Source: Epiperipatus broadwayi
Taxonomy: Eukaryota; Onychophora; Udeonychophora; Euonychophora; Peripatidae
NCBI GenBank assembly: GCA_028023455.1
Contig: JAQFVV010012981.1
Coordinates: 126,001-190,000 of the forward strand
DNA length: 64,000 nt
Direction: 5' to 3'
Part shown: one piece after another, positions 1 through 11,510 of the stretch
How the letters are laid out: each line of letters begins with the position of its first letter
Position numbering within the stretch: the stretch's first letter is position 1
Notes under the pieces: generated by a model
What the model was told of the DNA's origin: nothing
Database searches by the model: none
What the model saw: the letters and a program-made list of their open reading frames with translations, nothing else
Program-made: the position numbers and the translations under genes

Positions 1-4
1 ATTT

Positions 5-15
5 ACATCAATTTA
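5..15. repeat. Target-site duplication, left copy, of RTE copy A
   Basis: The 11 bases ACATCAATTTA lie immediately before the first base of RTE copy A and recur exactly at 3296-3306, just after its 3' tail. This defines both ends of the insertion and shows the element arrived as a full-length unit. Confidence 0.85.
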
Positions 16-3000
16 GGCTGCAGAAAGAAGTTTGCTATTAACTGAAAAGAGACCCATTTGATGCCTCTTGGAGGCCTTAAAGGAACTGAGCAGGGCAAAT
101 TCATAATGTCCACTCCATATGTTCTTGTCATTGCAGCTGTTATTACTATGGGATTATTCATATAGTATATGAACATGGATGGGCTGCTTACCAACATGCA
201 TTAGTTTATTGGCTTTTTACCTGTGAGTTTAAGATCAAGAAACACCATGATCTTTCTTCTCAGTTGCCTGATAAGGTAGGATGAATGCTTGTGTAAATGA
301 TAAATATTTTTTCAATAAATATATACAATTATGACAGACAAAAATAAATAATGGCCCTTATTCCGAGGAGACTGTAAAGTCACCAACCAAGGCACAAGTT
401 GGTGGCTGAAGGCAGAGGGTGCTAAGAATCCCAATTGCAGACAAAGGCTGTCATTTGATGACCACTTTTTATTTGGGTACTTACATCTGCAGATCACTTT
501 CAAGTGAAGGAAGATTGCAAGAATTAGAAGAACTGTCTTATATTAAACGGGACATTATTGGACTTTGTACAGTTAGAAGAAAAGTTGAAGAGACAATTGA
601 ATTAAAAAGTGGAAAAGTACTCTATTATAAAGACACAAATATTGGAAATACAAGTGGAGTAGGATTCATTATAAATAAAAAGTGTAAGAACATTGTGAAG
701 ATTGATGGTGTATTGGACTGAGTGGCAAGATTAGTTATACAACTTAATAGCAGATACCAAATGCAGATAATTCAGGTTTATGTCCCAACAAGTTCTCATA
801 GTGATGTAGTAGTAGAAAATTTTTACATGGATGTACAAAAGGCTTTTGATCAGTGTAAACAATATTTTAAAGTTGTTAAGGGAGACTTTAATGCTAGAAT
901 TGGTAAACAAATGAAAGATGAAAGTGCTGTAGGTAATTTTGGTTATGATAATAGAAATGAGAGAGGACATACACTTGTGGAGTTTGCAGAAGAAGAAAAA
1001 ATTTATATTATGAATTCTTTTTTTGAGAAAAATGTTAAAAGGAAATGTACATGGAAGCATTCAAATGAAGGTACAGCAGAATTGGATTATATTTTGACTA
1101 ACAGAAAGTACATTTGAATGTATATTTCAAGATTGTAATGTTTTTAATAAATTTAACACAGAAAGTGATCATCGATTAGTAAGATGTAAGATATGTGTTA
1201 ATGCAAAACTAAAGAGACAAAAATTATTAAGAAGAACAATATTTACAGTTGATATCCCTAATCTTCAAAAACATTCTAATGAATTTAAATTAGAACTTAC
1301 AATTCAGTATCAAGTATTAGTAGATTTTGAACATGATTCAGATTTGAATGAAATTAATATGAAAATAACTGATACACTTTTAAAAATGGCAACAAAACTA
1401 GCTGGTAGAAAAAAGCAGCAATTGACCAATAATATTTCTACTGAGATGAGAGAATTTATGAAAAAAAGAAGGAATATGAATATATATAAAAATGATGCAT
1501 TAAAAGGGATTGAATATCTCGAATTTTGTAAAATGGTGCAGACAATAGTTGAAAATGTTATAAGAATGTATAACTGTAAACTACAAGGAAAGCTGTAGAA
1601 AAGAATAAAAATCTCAAGAGTGTAAAACAACATTTTGGTATTGGTAGAAAAGTTATATCTGCAATAAGAAAAAAGATGGAGTTATTACTAAAAAGAGAGA
1701 TGACATTATGATATGGGTAGAAAACTTTTATCAAGAATTATATAGTAATAAAGAAAAAGTACCTCCTATATCTATTACATCTTCTGAATTGCCCAGAATT
1801 TTAAATGAAGAAGTGAGACATGCAAGTAAATGTATCAAGAAAGGAAAGGCTCCAGATAATAAAAAAATTATAATTGACATATTAAAAAAAGCAGGTGAAA
1901 ACATAGAATTTTTTTAACAAAGTTATATACCAAATGTCTAAATGATAAAGATGTACTGGATTATTGGAAGAATGCAGTATTAATATTAATATTTAAAAAA
2001 TGTGATAAAGAAAATATTAGAAATTACAGACCTATCAGCTTTTTATCAGTTTTATACAAAATGTTTACCAAGATAATTACAACTCATCTACAGAGAACAT
2101 TGGATTTCCACCAACCAAGAGAACAAACTGGATTTAAAAGTGGTTTTAGTACAGTAGATAATATCCAGGTATTAAGAGAAGTTATAGAAAAGACAAATGA
2201 ACATGAGTTTACCATTATGTTCTGGATTTGTAGATTATGAAAAGGCATTTGATTCTACAAGCATTTCTTCAGTGATTAAAGCATTGGATCATCAAGGTAT
2301 AGATCCAGGATATTGTCATATTTTAAAGAATATTTATAAAAATGTAATAGCAACAATTAGATTACATAAGGATACTGGGAAAGTCAACACTGAGGAGGGT
2401 GTAAGACAGGAGGACTCCATATCTCCAAAACCTTTTACAGCAATGCTGCAAGAAATATTTTGTGAATTAAAATGGGAAGCTAAAGGAGTGAAAGTAAATG
2501 GAGATTATTTAAGTCATTTAGATTTTGCAGTTGATGTAGTTGTTTTTGCAAATAATGCTTTAGGGCTGCAGGAAATGTTGCTGAAGTTATCAGATGAAAG
2601 TAGGAAAGTAGGACTAAAGATAGTGTTAAAAAGTCTCAAGTAATTTTTAATGTATTTTTTCAAAATATGAAAATAAAAATTGATTATGATGATTTAGAAG
2701 AAGTTAACAGTTACAAATACCTTGATCAAATTATTAATACAGATGGAAAGATAATGGATGAAATTAATCATAGAATTAAATTCAGTTGGAGTACTTTGGG
2801 TAAAAATAACTTGATACTAAAGTGAAATATGCCTATGTGTTTGAAAATAAAGGTTTTTCATAAATGTGTTTTAGCAGTTCTTACTTATGTATCTGAGAGT
2901 TGGACACTTAATAGAAGGGCAATACAGAGACTTCAGACCACTCACAGAAGTATGGAGAGATGCATATTGGGATTGACAAGAAGAGCTTGAAAACACAATT

Positions 3001-3295
3001 AATTAGTAAGAGAACAAACAGATGTTACTGACCTCATAGAAAAAAATAAAAAACTGAAGTGGGGTTGGCTGGTTATATTGCTAGAACAGATGATAATAGA
3101 TGAACAATTGAAATATTAACTAGATTCCAAGAGATTGTAAAAGAACCAGAAACAGACTATATGTGATATGGATTGATGAAATAATAAAGTGTGCAGGGGA
3201 TGGAGAAAAAAAGTTAAAGATCAAAGAAGATGAATTGAACTTAGAGAGACCTTCATCCTGCAGTCAATTGATAATAGTTGACGGTGATGATAATG
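16..3295 (+). mobile_element. Full-length RTE-like non-LTR retrotransposon, copy A
   Basis: A 3.28-kb element beginning GGCTGCAGAAAG and ending in a short TGATGATAATG-type tail, flanked by an 11-bp perfect target-site duplication. About 400 bases of 5' leader precede one long coding region for an endonuclease-reverse transcriptase. It aligns along its whole length with copy B at 11510-14785, including the first bases, so the 5' end is real rather than a random truncation. The short microsatellite tail and the single apurinic-endonuclease plus reverse-transcriptase protein are known traits of RTE-clade LINEs; assignment to that clade is by recognition of the protein, not by phylogeny. It is broken by several stops and shifts and cannot be active. 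Confidence 0.85.
419..3270 (+). pseudogene. Endonuclease-reverse transcriptase pseudogene of RTE copy A
   Basis: The protein would cut target DNA with an N-terminal APE-like endonuclease and copy its own RNA from the nick. Open pieces lie at 419-721, 722-1117, 1344-1598, 1708-1917 and 2197-2643, with further C-terminal sequence to about 3270. The endonuclease GDFN motif (near 890) and SDH motif (near 1166) survive. In the catalytic segment that reads CEVRR in copy B, copy A reads CTVRR, so the metal-binding Glu is lost. Motif A keeps FVDYEKAFDS (about 2225-2257), but the catalytic box that should read FADD reads FAVD near 2524. A TGA at 719-721 replaces the AGA of copy B, and an insertion near 1110 shifts the frame. 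The C-terminal region with the YGSETW-like segment is also degraded. It is a dead copy. Confidence 0.85.
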
Positions 3296-3306
3296 ACATC
3301 AATTTA
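3296..3306. repeat. Target-site duplication, right copy, of RTE copy A
   Basis: Exact second copy of ACATCAATTTA directly after the element's tail; see the left copy at 5-15. Confidence 0.85.
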
Positions 3307-6300
3307 ATCACTCCTATATTTATCTTTTAATTGTATGCTCTGCAATTCCAAGACTAAATCTATTTTCATTTTTTAAGGAAAGTTCTCCACATTAAGAAAA
3401 CTAAAACAAAATTAGGTTTAGCAGACTGGAATGAGACAGTACAATCATAAATCATTCCAAAACTAGATTTGATACTGAAGTTTGTTAGCATTCCCTGTTG
3501 TTTAAGTAGTCATATTTGGGGTATCTTTGTAGTACTATTAATACGAATAAATATATTATAGTCTTGTAATAATGTTATCTATCCTATAAAAGTTATTGTG
3601 CTCACTGTACTCCAAAGCCATCATGGTTATTATTATAGTACTAATAATTATGATGATAAGAAGATAAAAGAAGGGATAGTGGTATTAGTAAAGTCAAATA
3701 TTCTATTTTTTTAGACCATGAGTTCATAGAACTACAAATTTTATTTGATGTGACTTATTCAATACCCAAATAAATAATATACCTTATTACAAAGGGATTA
3801 TCATGATTTAAAATGATATAGTAAACTCTTAATAAATTTCTTATTTCAGAAATATTGAATAGGTATATAAAAAAGTAAATTGGCAGATAAAATGAGACTG
3901 ATTGATGTGTGATTTAATGTATTGTTTGAAATTGTAGACTCTAAAGTTGGTCCAATTCTTTTTATTTCTACAGTTATTATGAAATCCTCTACAATAAATC
4001 GGATTACTTATTTATTTATAGTAAGAATTAATTTGGTTTTTTTAATTTTTGGAATTCCTAAACTCTCATTAAATACAAATAATAAAAAAAAATATTTGGA
4101 TAACGCATCTTGCTCATTTTATCAGTGACTATATTACAAAAGTAGATTCAAAAGATTCAAAGAAAAAAGCGTTTTATTCTTATTGATTTATGATGTTATA
4201 TTAATGCTAAATGTTTTTTTTTAAAGATATTAATTCACATGTTAATAGGAACAGTAAATTTGCATTAATATTTATTAAAAGTAATGATATTGACTCGTAA
4301 ACTCTAACAATTTAATATTTTTAAACGTTTTTACAACACATTTGTTGACTATTAAAAAAACACTTGGTTTAAAAAGAAAAATTACTCTAAAATTTTGGAT
4401 TGTATCTAAATAAAAAAACAACATTTTATAGATTATATTATTTTTAAATACAAGTTTATTTTACTATACACAATAAATTTATATATATGTAAAGACAATA
4501 TACTTCTTATTCAAAAGCATAACTTAACATGTTATATTTATTAAAGACAAAATGTATTATATTAATTTATTATTTTTCTTGCATAACTATCAACTTAAGC
4601 ATTTAAATGTATTATTACATAGGAAATAGGTCTTCACTGATGGCTGTAGATTGTGAATCCACGATTCACTTATAGTAGATCCCATGTAGTAAATAATCTC
4701 TAAGGCCATATTATAAATATTATTTTTTTAAAAGGTGTTTTAAATTGCTATAAAACTGTTTCCACTTGCATTCATGCAACATTTAAACAGAATAACAATG
4801 TAAGTTCTGAAAAATCGATTTACATCCCAATAGCCATATAAATCTTATGAGTGATAAAGCATTTATCATTATGTTTTTATTCAAACAAAAATTTTGATGC
4901 CAAAATCTGACTTAGTGGGTTATTGGAAAAGATTAAATTTGATCTTAAATTACTAAAAAAGGAACAATAATATGATGAATAGTATCATATAATTTACAAA
5001 TTTTGTCAACTGTGAGTAATGTTGATAAATATTGTATTTGGAAAAGTACCATACAGAAATTTTGTGTGAGTCAATAATTCACGCAATATCATGTTTTCTA
5101 ACACTATAGATGAATGGGTTTTCAATTGGTTCCATGATTAAATTTTGATATATATTTTTGTTAGATCTTTATGTTATATTTGGATTATATTAGATCTGTT
5201 TTACTGACCACTTCTATCTAGGTAGGCAAAGTCTATTTCACCAAATATAATGTTTTGCCAGTTTTATTATATCATGTCTGATATTTAGGAATGCCAAATA
5301 GAGAACTACTAAATACTGTTCCAAATGTTTTAACTATTATGAATTTGACCAAACAATTTCAACAAATTCAAGAAATTTTATTTCAATTGCTCTTTAAAGT
5401 ATTGCATAATGAAAGTTGTAATCTTGTTAACCATAAATAATTATTTTTACATTTATTAATCAATGCCATTGTAATATTGCTTTTAACACTCCATATGCAT
5501 AGTATATCAAATGATCTTTGACAATAGAATTAACTATTTTAAGTGCTTGTTCTTAGATAATTTTTAACACTGGTGAATAATATTATTAATTATTAAATTG
5601 ATTTGTCATTGAAATTTATACTGTAATGGTAAGGAATTTAATTGAAACTACTATATATATTGATGGAATGTTTCTTCCTGTTAACATTTGTAGTACTCAA
5701 ATTTTATGTCCTGACAAAATTGATCAAATTATTATTAATTTTTAAAAAATCATTTCTCTATACTATAAATATGAGAGACTTTTCTGGTAATTTTGACAAT
5801 AATAGTGTCAAAAAAATATATGGAACAAATATTCCAGAAGTAAAATAAATGACTTTTTTAAAAAAAATCAATGTGCAAATAAAGCAGAAAAAGAAGAGAT
5901 CCTTAGAAAATGTTTGTTATCTGAAATATTGGTGTAAATGTTATGAAATATTTTGTTGCTGCTGATTTATTTTTTTATATAATTTATTAATTCACATATA
6001 TGAACTAAAATTAAGGTTAACATGGTCAAAAACATTTTTGAAATCATTCTTTACTGATATCACACTTAACAAGCCATTTTTGCTCACGTGTTACAAAATT
6101 ATGGGATGCTAATATTGATGATGAATATGTCATACAGAGATATAATGATAGCATGTAGTAATTTAATGTTAAAATGGGATGAAGTTTATTTAACAATATT
6201 CTACCAAATATTTTAGTACATACATCTTAAACTGTTATAGATCTGAATTAAATCATAAATGAGATATTGAATTTAGGATTATCATAAATAATATTTATTT

Positions 6301-9300
6301 GGGCTATCTACTATTTTATAATTAATAAATAAAAGAAACTTATCAAGAAATTAGCTATCAGATACTTATAACATATATTTAAAAATCCTAATATTATTGC
6401 AGGTTTTAGTTTGTTTTATGTGTTCAATCACTTTTTCAAGTGAAAACCGAAACGTTTTTCTAAATCTGTTTTCGGTCAATTTTCTGATAATGGATTGTAA
6501 TTAAAGTACTGATGTTTAAAATACTGTATTTCTGAATTCCATGATTCACCTGATTTTCCAATAGAATGTTACTATCTTGTTATTTTTATTATATGAATTT
6601 CTCTCGTGATAACACGATTTGTTTTGAGCATATTTCATTGATATATAAAGCTGCTTATTAAATGACCCAATTATATTTGAGATCTTTTGTATCTGCTCAA
6701 TTTTTAAATAATATTACATAATATTATTATATTGACTTTTAATATAATATTAAAGTTTTCATTAGTGTTAACTGATAAAAGAATCTTTTTAAATATATCT
6801 GAGATTTCTATGTAAAATATCTTCATGATCTAATGAAATATGATTTGAGATCTTTCACAAGATATTTGAGTAAGTGAACTGTAAAAAATCTCATAAATTT
6901 GTTTATTATATGTATGTTTGCTTTAAATTAAAGTCATTAATAATAATTTTTGACATACCATCAGTTTGAGTTGTAAATTAAATAGAATGTTTTTTCTAAG
7001 ATTTATGTTTAAGTTTTGTATGATGTTTGGTTTTAAACTTAGTACCATCATATTAAATCAACAAAACATTGACATAATAATGACTTAATGTTTATCAAGA
7101 AATTAAGGAAAAAATAATGCGATTACTCAATTTTGATTAATTGTTATTTAAAATTATTGAGGTATTTAGCAAATATCTTACTAAAATATACATACTATGT
7201 GAGAATAGATGTTGATTAAATAACCTAGGAAAATATGACACTTAGCAGGTAAACTTATTCATTATGTAATATGGGGCATGATTTATTAATTGATAGCATT
7301 ATATTTGGTTAATTATTTTTTTATGTTGTTTTACCTATAGGATGAATGATATGCCCAGTCAAGAAAAAACTTTTAATGTTTGAAATAATCAAGAATATGA
7401 CCATTTATGCTTCTGATGCTTCAAGTATAGTTATTAATCCAGATATTTTTTATTTCCAGTTTAAAAAGCAAAATCTTCTGTATGGCAATTATATTATATT
7501 TAAAAATAAAGATATATCAATAGTTATAATAACACTTTAAAATTCTTTGCACTGGTAATGACCTGAATTTGTTTCAGTAATTGTTAATACAACAAAATAT
7601 ATTTTATTAAAGAATCAGATAAATTTATGATCTTTAGGCCAAGCATTCAGTTCCTTAACATTAAGAGTTGCAAATTTTATAACATTACTAACTGTTATGC
7701 AGATAAAGTCTCAGCATCAAGATAATTGAAATCTTTTTCTTCTTTATTCTTATGCTGTGTCACTTTTTGTTCTTTACTTTTATTCTTTGTCTCATCATCT
7801 GTGTTGCAGAAATCTTTTTGTTTTTTGTCTTTTTCCCCCCGAAATAACTGGTCTTTTATTTGAAAATGATTTCTCCCTTTCTTTGGAAGATAGTTCAGTT
7901 GATGATGTATTTGACATGTGAAAAGGAGTATTGATTTCTTGACTTAAGTTGGATTATGGAAGTAGATATATTAGTACCATTCCAAATTTTTCTGAATTTA
8001 TTATGTCTAAAAATTTGCAATCAATAAAGTAAGTATTACTAAACAAGTATTGCTCAAAGTTTTTTGTACACACTATGTTCTAATACCATATCATCATTGT
8101 TTTCAATATGAGACAATGAATTGGTTTTTTTAGTCATAATTTGAGATCATGAAGTATAAAGCAACTGTGCCCAATTCTGCCATGGAGACCACAAGTAGAA
8201 AATCTGATAATTGGGCAATTGAAAACAATATACTTTAATCTGTAGATTTAAAACAACCATTAAAATAGCCAGGTAGTCTTTCTTTAATTTGCACTGTGCA
8301 TGGAAATTATCAACCATGATTATGTAAAGCATGTCTTCAGAAGCTTTATTTTCTATGCATTTTTAAATGAATGTCACATAAGGATAGTTGCGATTTTTTT
8401 GTATTGCTTTGGAAAAGGTGTTTTGGTCAAAGTTCATATATGTAAGTATTATTCTTACAGAAGTTTACAGGTTTGAGTTTTTTTGTGTAATAAATTTTAT
8501 TTCCATTTTCATTGGAATAAGATTTTCACCTTTTATTTTATCTTCCATTATTAAACATGCAACCACAAAATTTTTTGAGGGCAAAAGGAAACCTAATTGA
8601 TTTTATCATTTACACCTATTTTGTTTAGAGTGTTAATACAATCTGAATGCAAGAACGAATAAATAAAATTTCTCAGGTGCTGTATCTATAGAATGAATGA
8701 TAAAAAATACCAACGATCTTTCAAACATCCCATGCTCTTAAATACTTTATACTAATAGTTATATAATTTTGCAAATTTATCCACATTACCGAGTTTGTTT
8801 GACTTATATTGGTTATTGCGGATCTAGAGAGAGAATCTTTTTTTTTTATTTATTGTCCCAGCTGTTTATCAACATGCAAAGTTATGTTTTGTTGCATTTT
8901 TGAACAATTAATACTTTCGTTTTCAAATGATTCTCACGGATGATTATAGATTTTCACCGTTTATAATCATTTCTTTGTTGATATATTTACTAATTTTGTC
9001 TTCTGTTTCGATAAGTTTTTTTCATTATACTCTTATTAATATCGCCATTTATAAATTAATATTTTTTCTTATTTTCATTTTCGATATATATACTTTTGTT
9101 ATCTATAAAAATTTTGGAAAGTATTTTAATATATACTGACTTACTTGGTCAACGATTAAACCATTAAGATTAAAAAAAAGTTTATATGAACAAAATATAG
9201 AAAGTAACTTGATTGATCTAAATTTATGTATATGTTAGGTTAAAGTAATAAAACCAGTTATTACTTGTAAGTACCCATTATTTTGATCAAAATGATAAAA

Positions 9301-9322
9301 AATAAGTAAAAATCACATTAAT
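3307..9322. other. AT-rich DNA without recognisable genes
   Basis: About 6 kb of AT-rich sequence. The open frames present (up to about 70 codons) are dominated by I, L, F, K and N, as expected from AT-rich noncoding DNA, and none matches a family I know. Around 7695-7947 on the minus strand there is a Lys/Glu-rich open stretch without an ATG start; I regard it as low-complexity DNA. No RNA gene or clear repeat was seen. Confidence 0.6.
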
Positions 9323-9344
9323 TGGTAATTATTAATAATTACCA
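9323..9344. repeat. 22-bp perfect palindrome
   Basis: The core GGTAATTATTAATAATTACC at 9324-9343 is its own reverse complement and is flanked by T and A, making 22 bp. A near-identical palindrome occurs at 10576-10597. Confidence 0.8.
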
Positions 9345-9393
9345 GGATCTTATTGTCAAAATAATAAATAACACATATAAATTACATTGACCA

Positions 9394-9417
9394 GGTAATT
9401 ATTAGTTAATAATTACC
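9394..9417. repeat. Imperfect palindrome related to 9323-9344
   Basis: GGTAATTATTAG followed by TTAATAATTACC; the outer bases pair and the word GGTAATTATTA is shared with the palindrome 50 bases upstream. Confidence 0.7.
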
Positions 9418-9514
9418 AGTGAAAGTCTGATAAATGTAAAAAAGCATATATTGTATAATATTACCAAATTCACCACTTCATTTATTTTACTGTAATATCT
9501 TATATAAATGTAAG

Positions 9515-9640
9515 TTATCCACTCTGCTTTGAACAATTTTTAGCAAAAAAACTTTTTATTGTACATATATACATTACATAGTATGCATATATGTAAAATA
9601 AGAAGTTTTTGCTAAAAAGCATTCAAATTAGAGTGGATAA
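9515..9640. mobile_element. MITE-like hairpin, about 126 bp
   Basis: Two arms of roughly 40 bases face each other. The left arm starts TTATCCACTCTGCTTTGAA and contains TTTTTAGCAAAAA. The right arm ends TTCAAATTAGAGTGGATAA and contains TTTTTGCTAAAAA. The loop is an ACATATATA/TATATGT-rich segment that can extend the stem. The size and terminal inverted repeats suggest a miniature inverted-repeat transposon, but no transposase or certain target duplication was seen, so a simple foldback is possible. Confidence 0.6.
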
Positions 9641-10575
9641 ATTGCTTTTGTATAATATTAATTGTTAATTTTAATGTTTAGTGATTTTTTATTTGTGATA
9701 GTATTATTTATCAAAATTATAATAAAATTATACAAATAAATATGAAACAAATGGAGAAACTTTAATTAGGTAAAAGTTTTACATTTTTATAAACATTTAA
9801 ATATAGCATAACATTTCTACAATAACATTCTTCTTATACATTGCCTTAAGCTCTTTATCATCCTGTTTCACCTTGCATGACCAATTGCAATATGGATGTC
9901 ATGAATTAATTGAAAATTCTCTTCCAAAAAAATGTAAAATATATAACTGATTCAGTTTCATTTTTGATGGGTATGATGAGATTTTCAACCTATTTAATTT
10001 CTACTATATTGCTGTATTGATAACATTGGTATTCTACAGATGATTTGGCTGGAAAACTTATCTTTGTTTTCTTTAACTTTTAGAAAAAATGAATAATACT
10101 CTTCCCTTGTAAATAATTGTTGTTTTTTTTCTTTCTTTTTTGATTTCAAATTATTCATTTGATCAATCAATTGTTTCTTCATTATGTCTAAACCCTTCAA
10201 TTATGCTTATTGGTAATGTAAAATTAACAAAAATATAAAAACTATGTACCAGATACACTAGTGTTAGACATAAATAAATAAGAATCTCTTCCAATAATAT
10301 AGTAATATCTACTAAGTGAATGGTAAGCCAAAGCACAGCAATGATATGACTTCTTCTTTTCTTGGGAATATGAAGAAGCTTTCAACCTAACATATTAAAA
10401 TGTATTGCATTTACTGATGACTGTTGTGAACCTAATGATATTAAATTTATGATTGACAGTTGTGAATCCAATATTACTGAAATTTACTACATTTACCAAC
10501 AACAGTGATGAATTATGAATAACTATCAGTTCATGTGGTAATTTTTTTAGTATTAATCATTTTCACTGTCTTATT

Positions 10576-10597
10576 TGGTTATTATTAATAATAACCA
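10576..10597. repeat. 22-bp perfect palindrome next to an RTE 3' end
   Basis: GGTTATTATTAATAATAACC (10577-10596) is self-complementary and extends by one T/A pair. It differs from the palindrome at 9323-9344 by only one symmetric base pair. It lies about 10 bases from the 3' tail of RTE copy E. Confidence 0.8.
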
Positions 10598-10606
10598 GTA
10601 ATTATT

Positions 10607-11100
10607 AATCATCAACTATTATCAATTCATTACAAGATGAAGGTCTTTCCAAGTTTAATCCATCTTTTTCAATCTCCAGCCTCTCTTCTTCACATCATCC
10701 CCCCCCACATACTTTCTTATTTCATCCATCCATTTTACATGTAGTCTCTTTCTGGATCATTTAAATCTCTTGGAATCCAATTTAATATTTCAGTTATCCA
10801 TCTATTATCATCTCTTCTAGAAATATGCCCAGTTCAATTCCACTTGTCTTTTAATCCTTTCAATGATGTAATATCACCTGTATTGTGTTTTCATTCTCTT
10901 CTACTTACTCCTAACATGCATCTCTCCATATTCTTTGAGTGGCCTGAAGTCTCTGTATTGCTCCTCAGTCTCAGAGCCATAAATAAAAACGTTTCTAACA
11001 CATAAGTATATTTTCTTTTAATATTAAGTCATTTCTATCAAAAGCACCCCAACCAAGTTTAATTCTATAATTGACTTCATATATTGTTTCCATCTGTAGT
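10607..11100 (-). mobile_element. RTE-like retrotransposon 3' fragment, copy E
   Basis: Reverse-strand sequence matching the last ~570 bases of copies A and B: the reading-frame region for the HRIKLGWGAF, RSMERCMLG and RRDDNRW segments, ending in an ATTGATAATAGTTGATGAT-type tail. The 5' side stops near the point equivalent to ACAGATGGAAAC in copy B (about 14230). It is 5'-truncated and has accumulated substitutions and a run of nine Cs at 10699-10707. No open frame of useful length remains. Confidence 0.8.
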
Positions 11101-11432
11101 GTAAGAGTATGATCCCAACCTATTAAAAACAAAGAGTATCTGAACCAAACATACTTAATTAAAGATATAACTAATCTATTAGCACACTTTATTATGTAAA
11201 AACAAATTATAACATTAATTATATTATAAGTAGATTGTGACATCGTTTTTTTTTTGTTTTTGTTATATTAAATATACTGACTACAATATAAGAGTAATTG
11301 ATACTCAATTGATCAAATTCCCAAATTTAATATAAGAGAATAACAAAGAAAAATGGGATTTAAACCTAAATTATTACAATATTAATTTTTAAAAAAAAAA
11401 TATTATTAGAGACTTAGAAATTAAAACAATGG

Positions 11433-11433
<1 letters not shown>

Positions 11434-11506
<73 letters not shown>
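11434..11506. repeat. (AT)n microsatellite upstream of RTE copy B
   Basis: About 73 bases of uninterrupted AT alternation ending four bases before the GGCTGCAG start of copy B. Confidence 0.95.

Positions 11507-11509
<3 letters not shown>

Positions 11510-11510
<1 letters not shown>

Noticed and set aside
6440-6490. GAAAACCGAAACGTTTTTC near a CTGATAATG word, possible hammerhead
   Set aside because: The CTGATAA word lies on the wrong side of GAAAC and no stem II can be formed in hammerhead order.
7695-7947. Lys/Glu-rich open stretch on the minus strand, a possible exon
   Set aside because: No start codon, low-complexity content and no conserved segment; best explained by pyrimidine-rich DNA on the plus strand.
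8388-9139. Two membrane-protein-like open frames (8388-8600 and 8927-9139)
   Set aside because: Strings of Ile, Leu and Phe come from T-rich DNA; no conserved pattern and no linkage between them.
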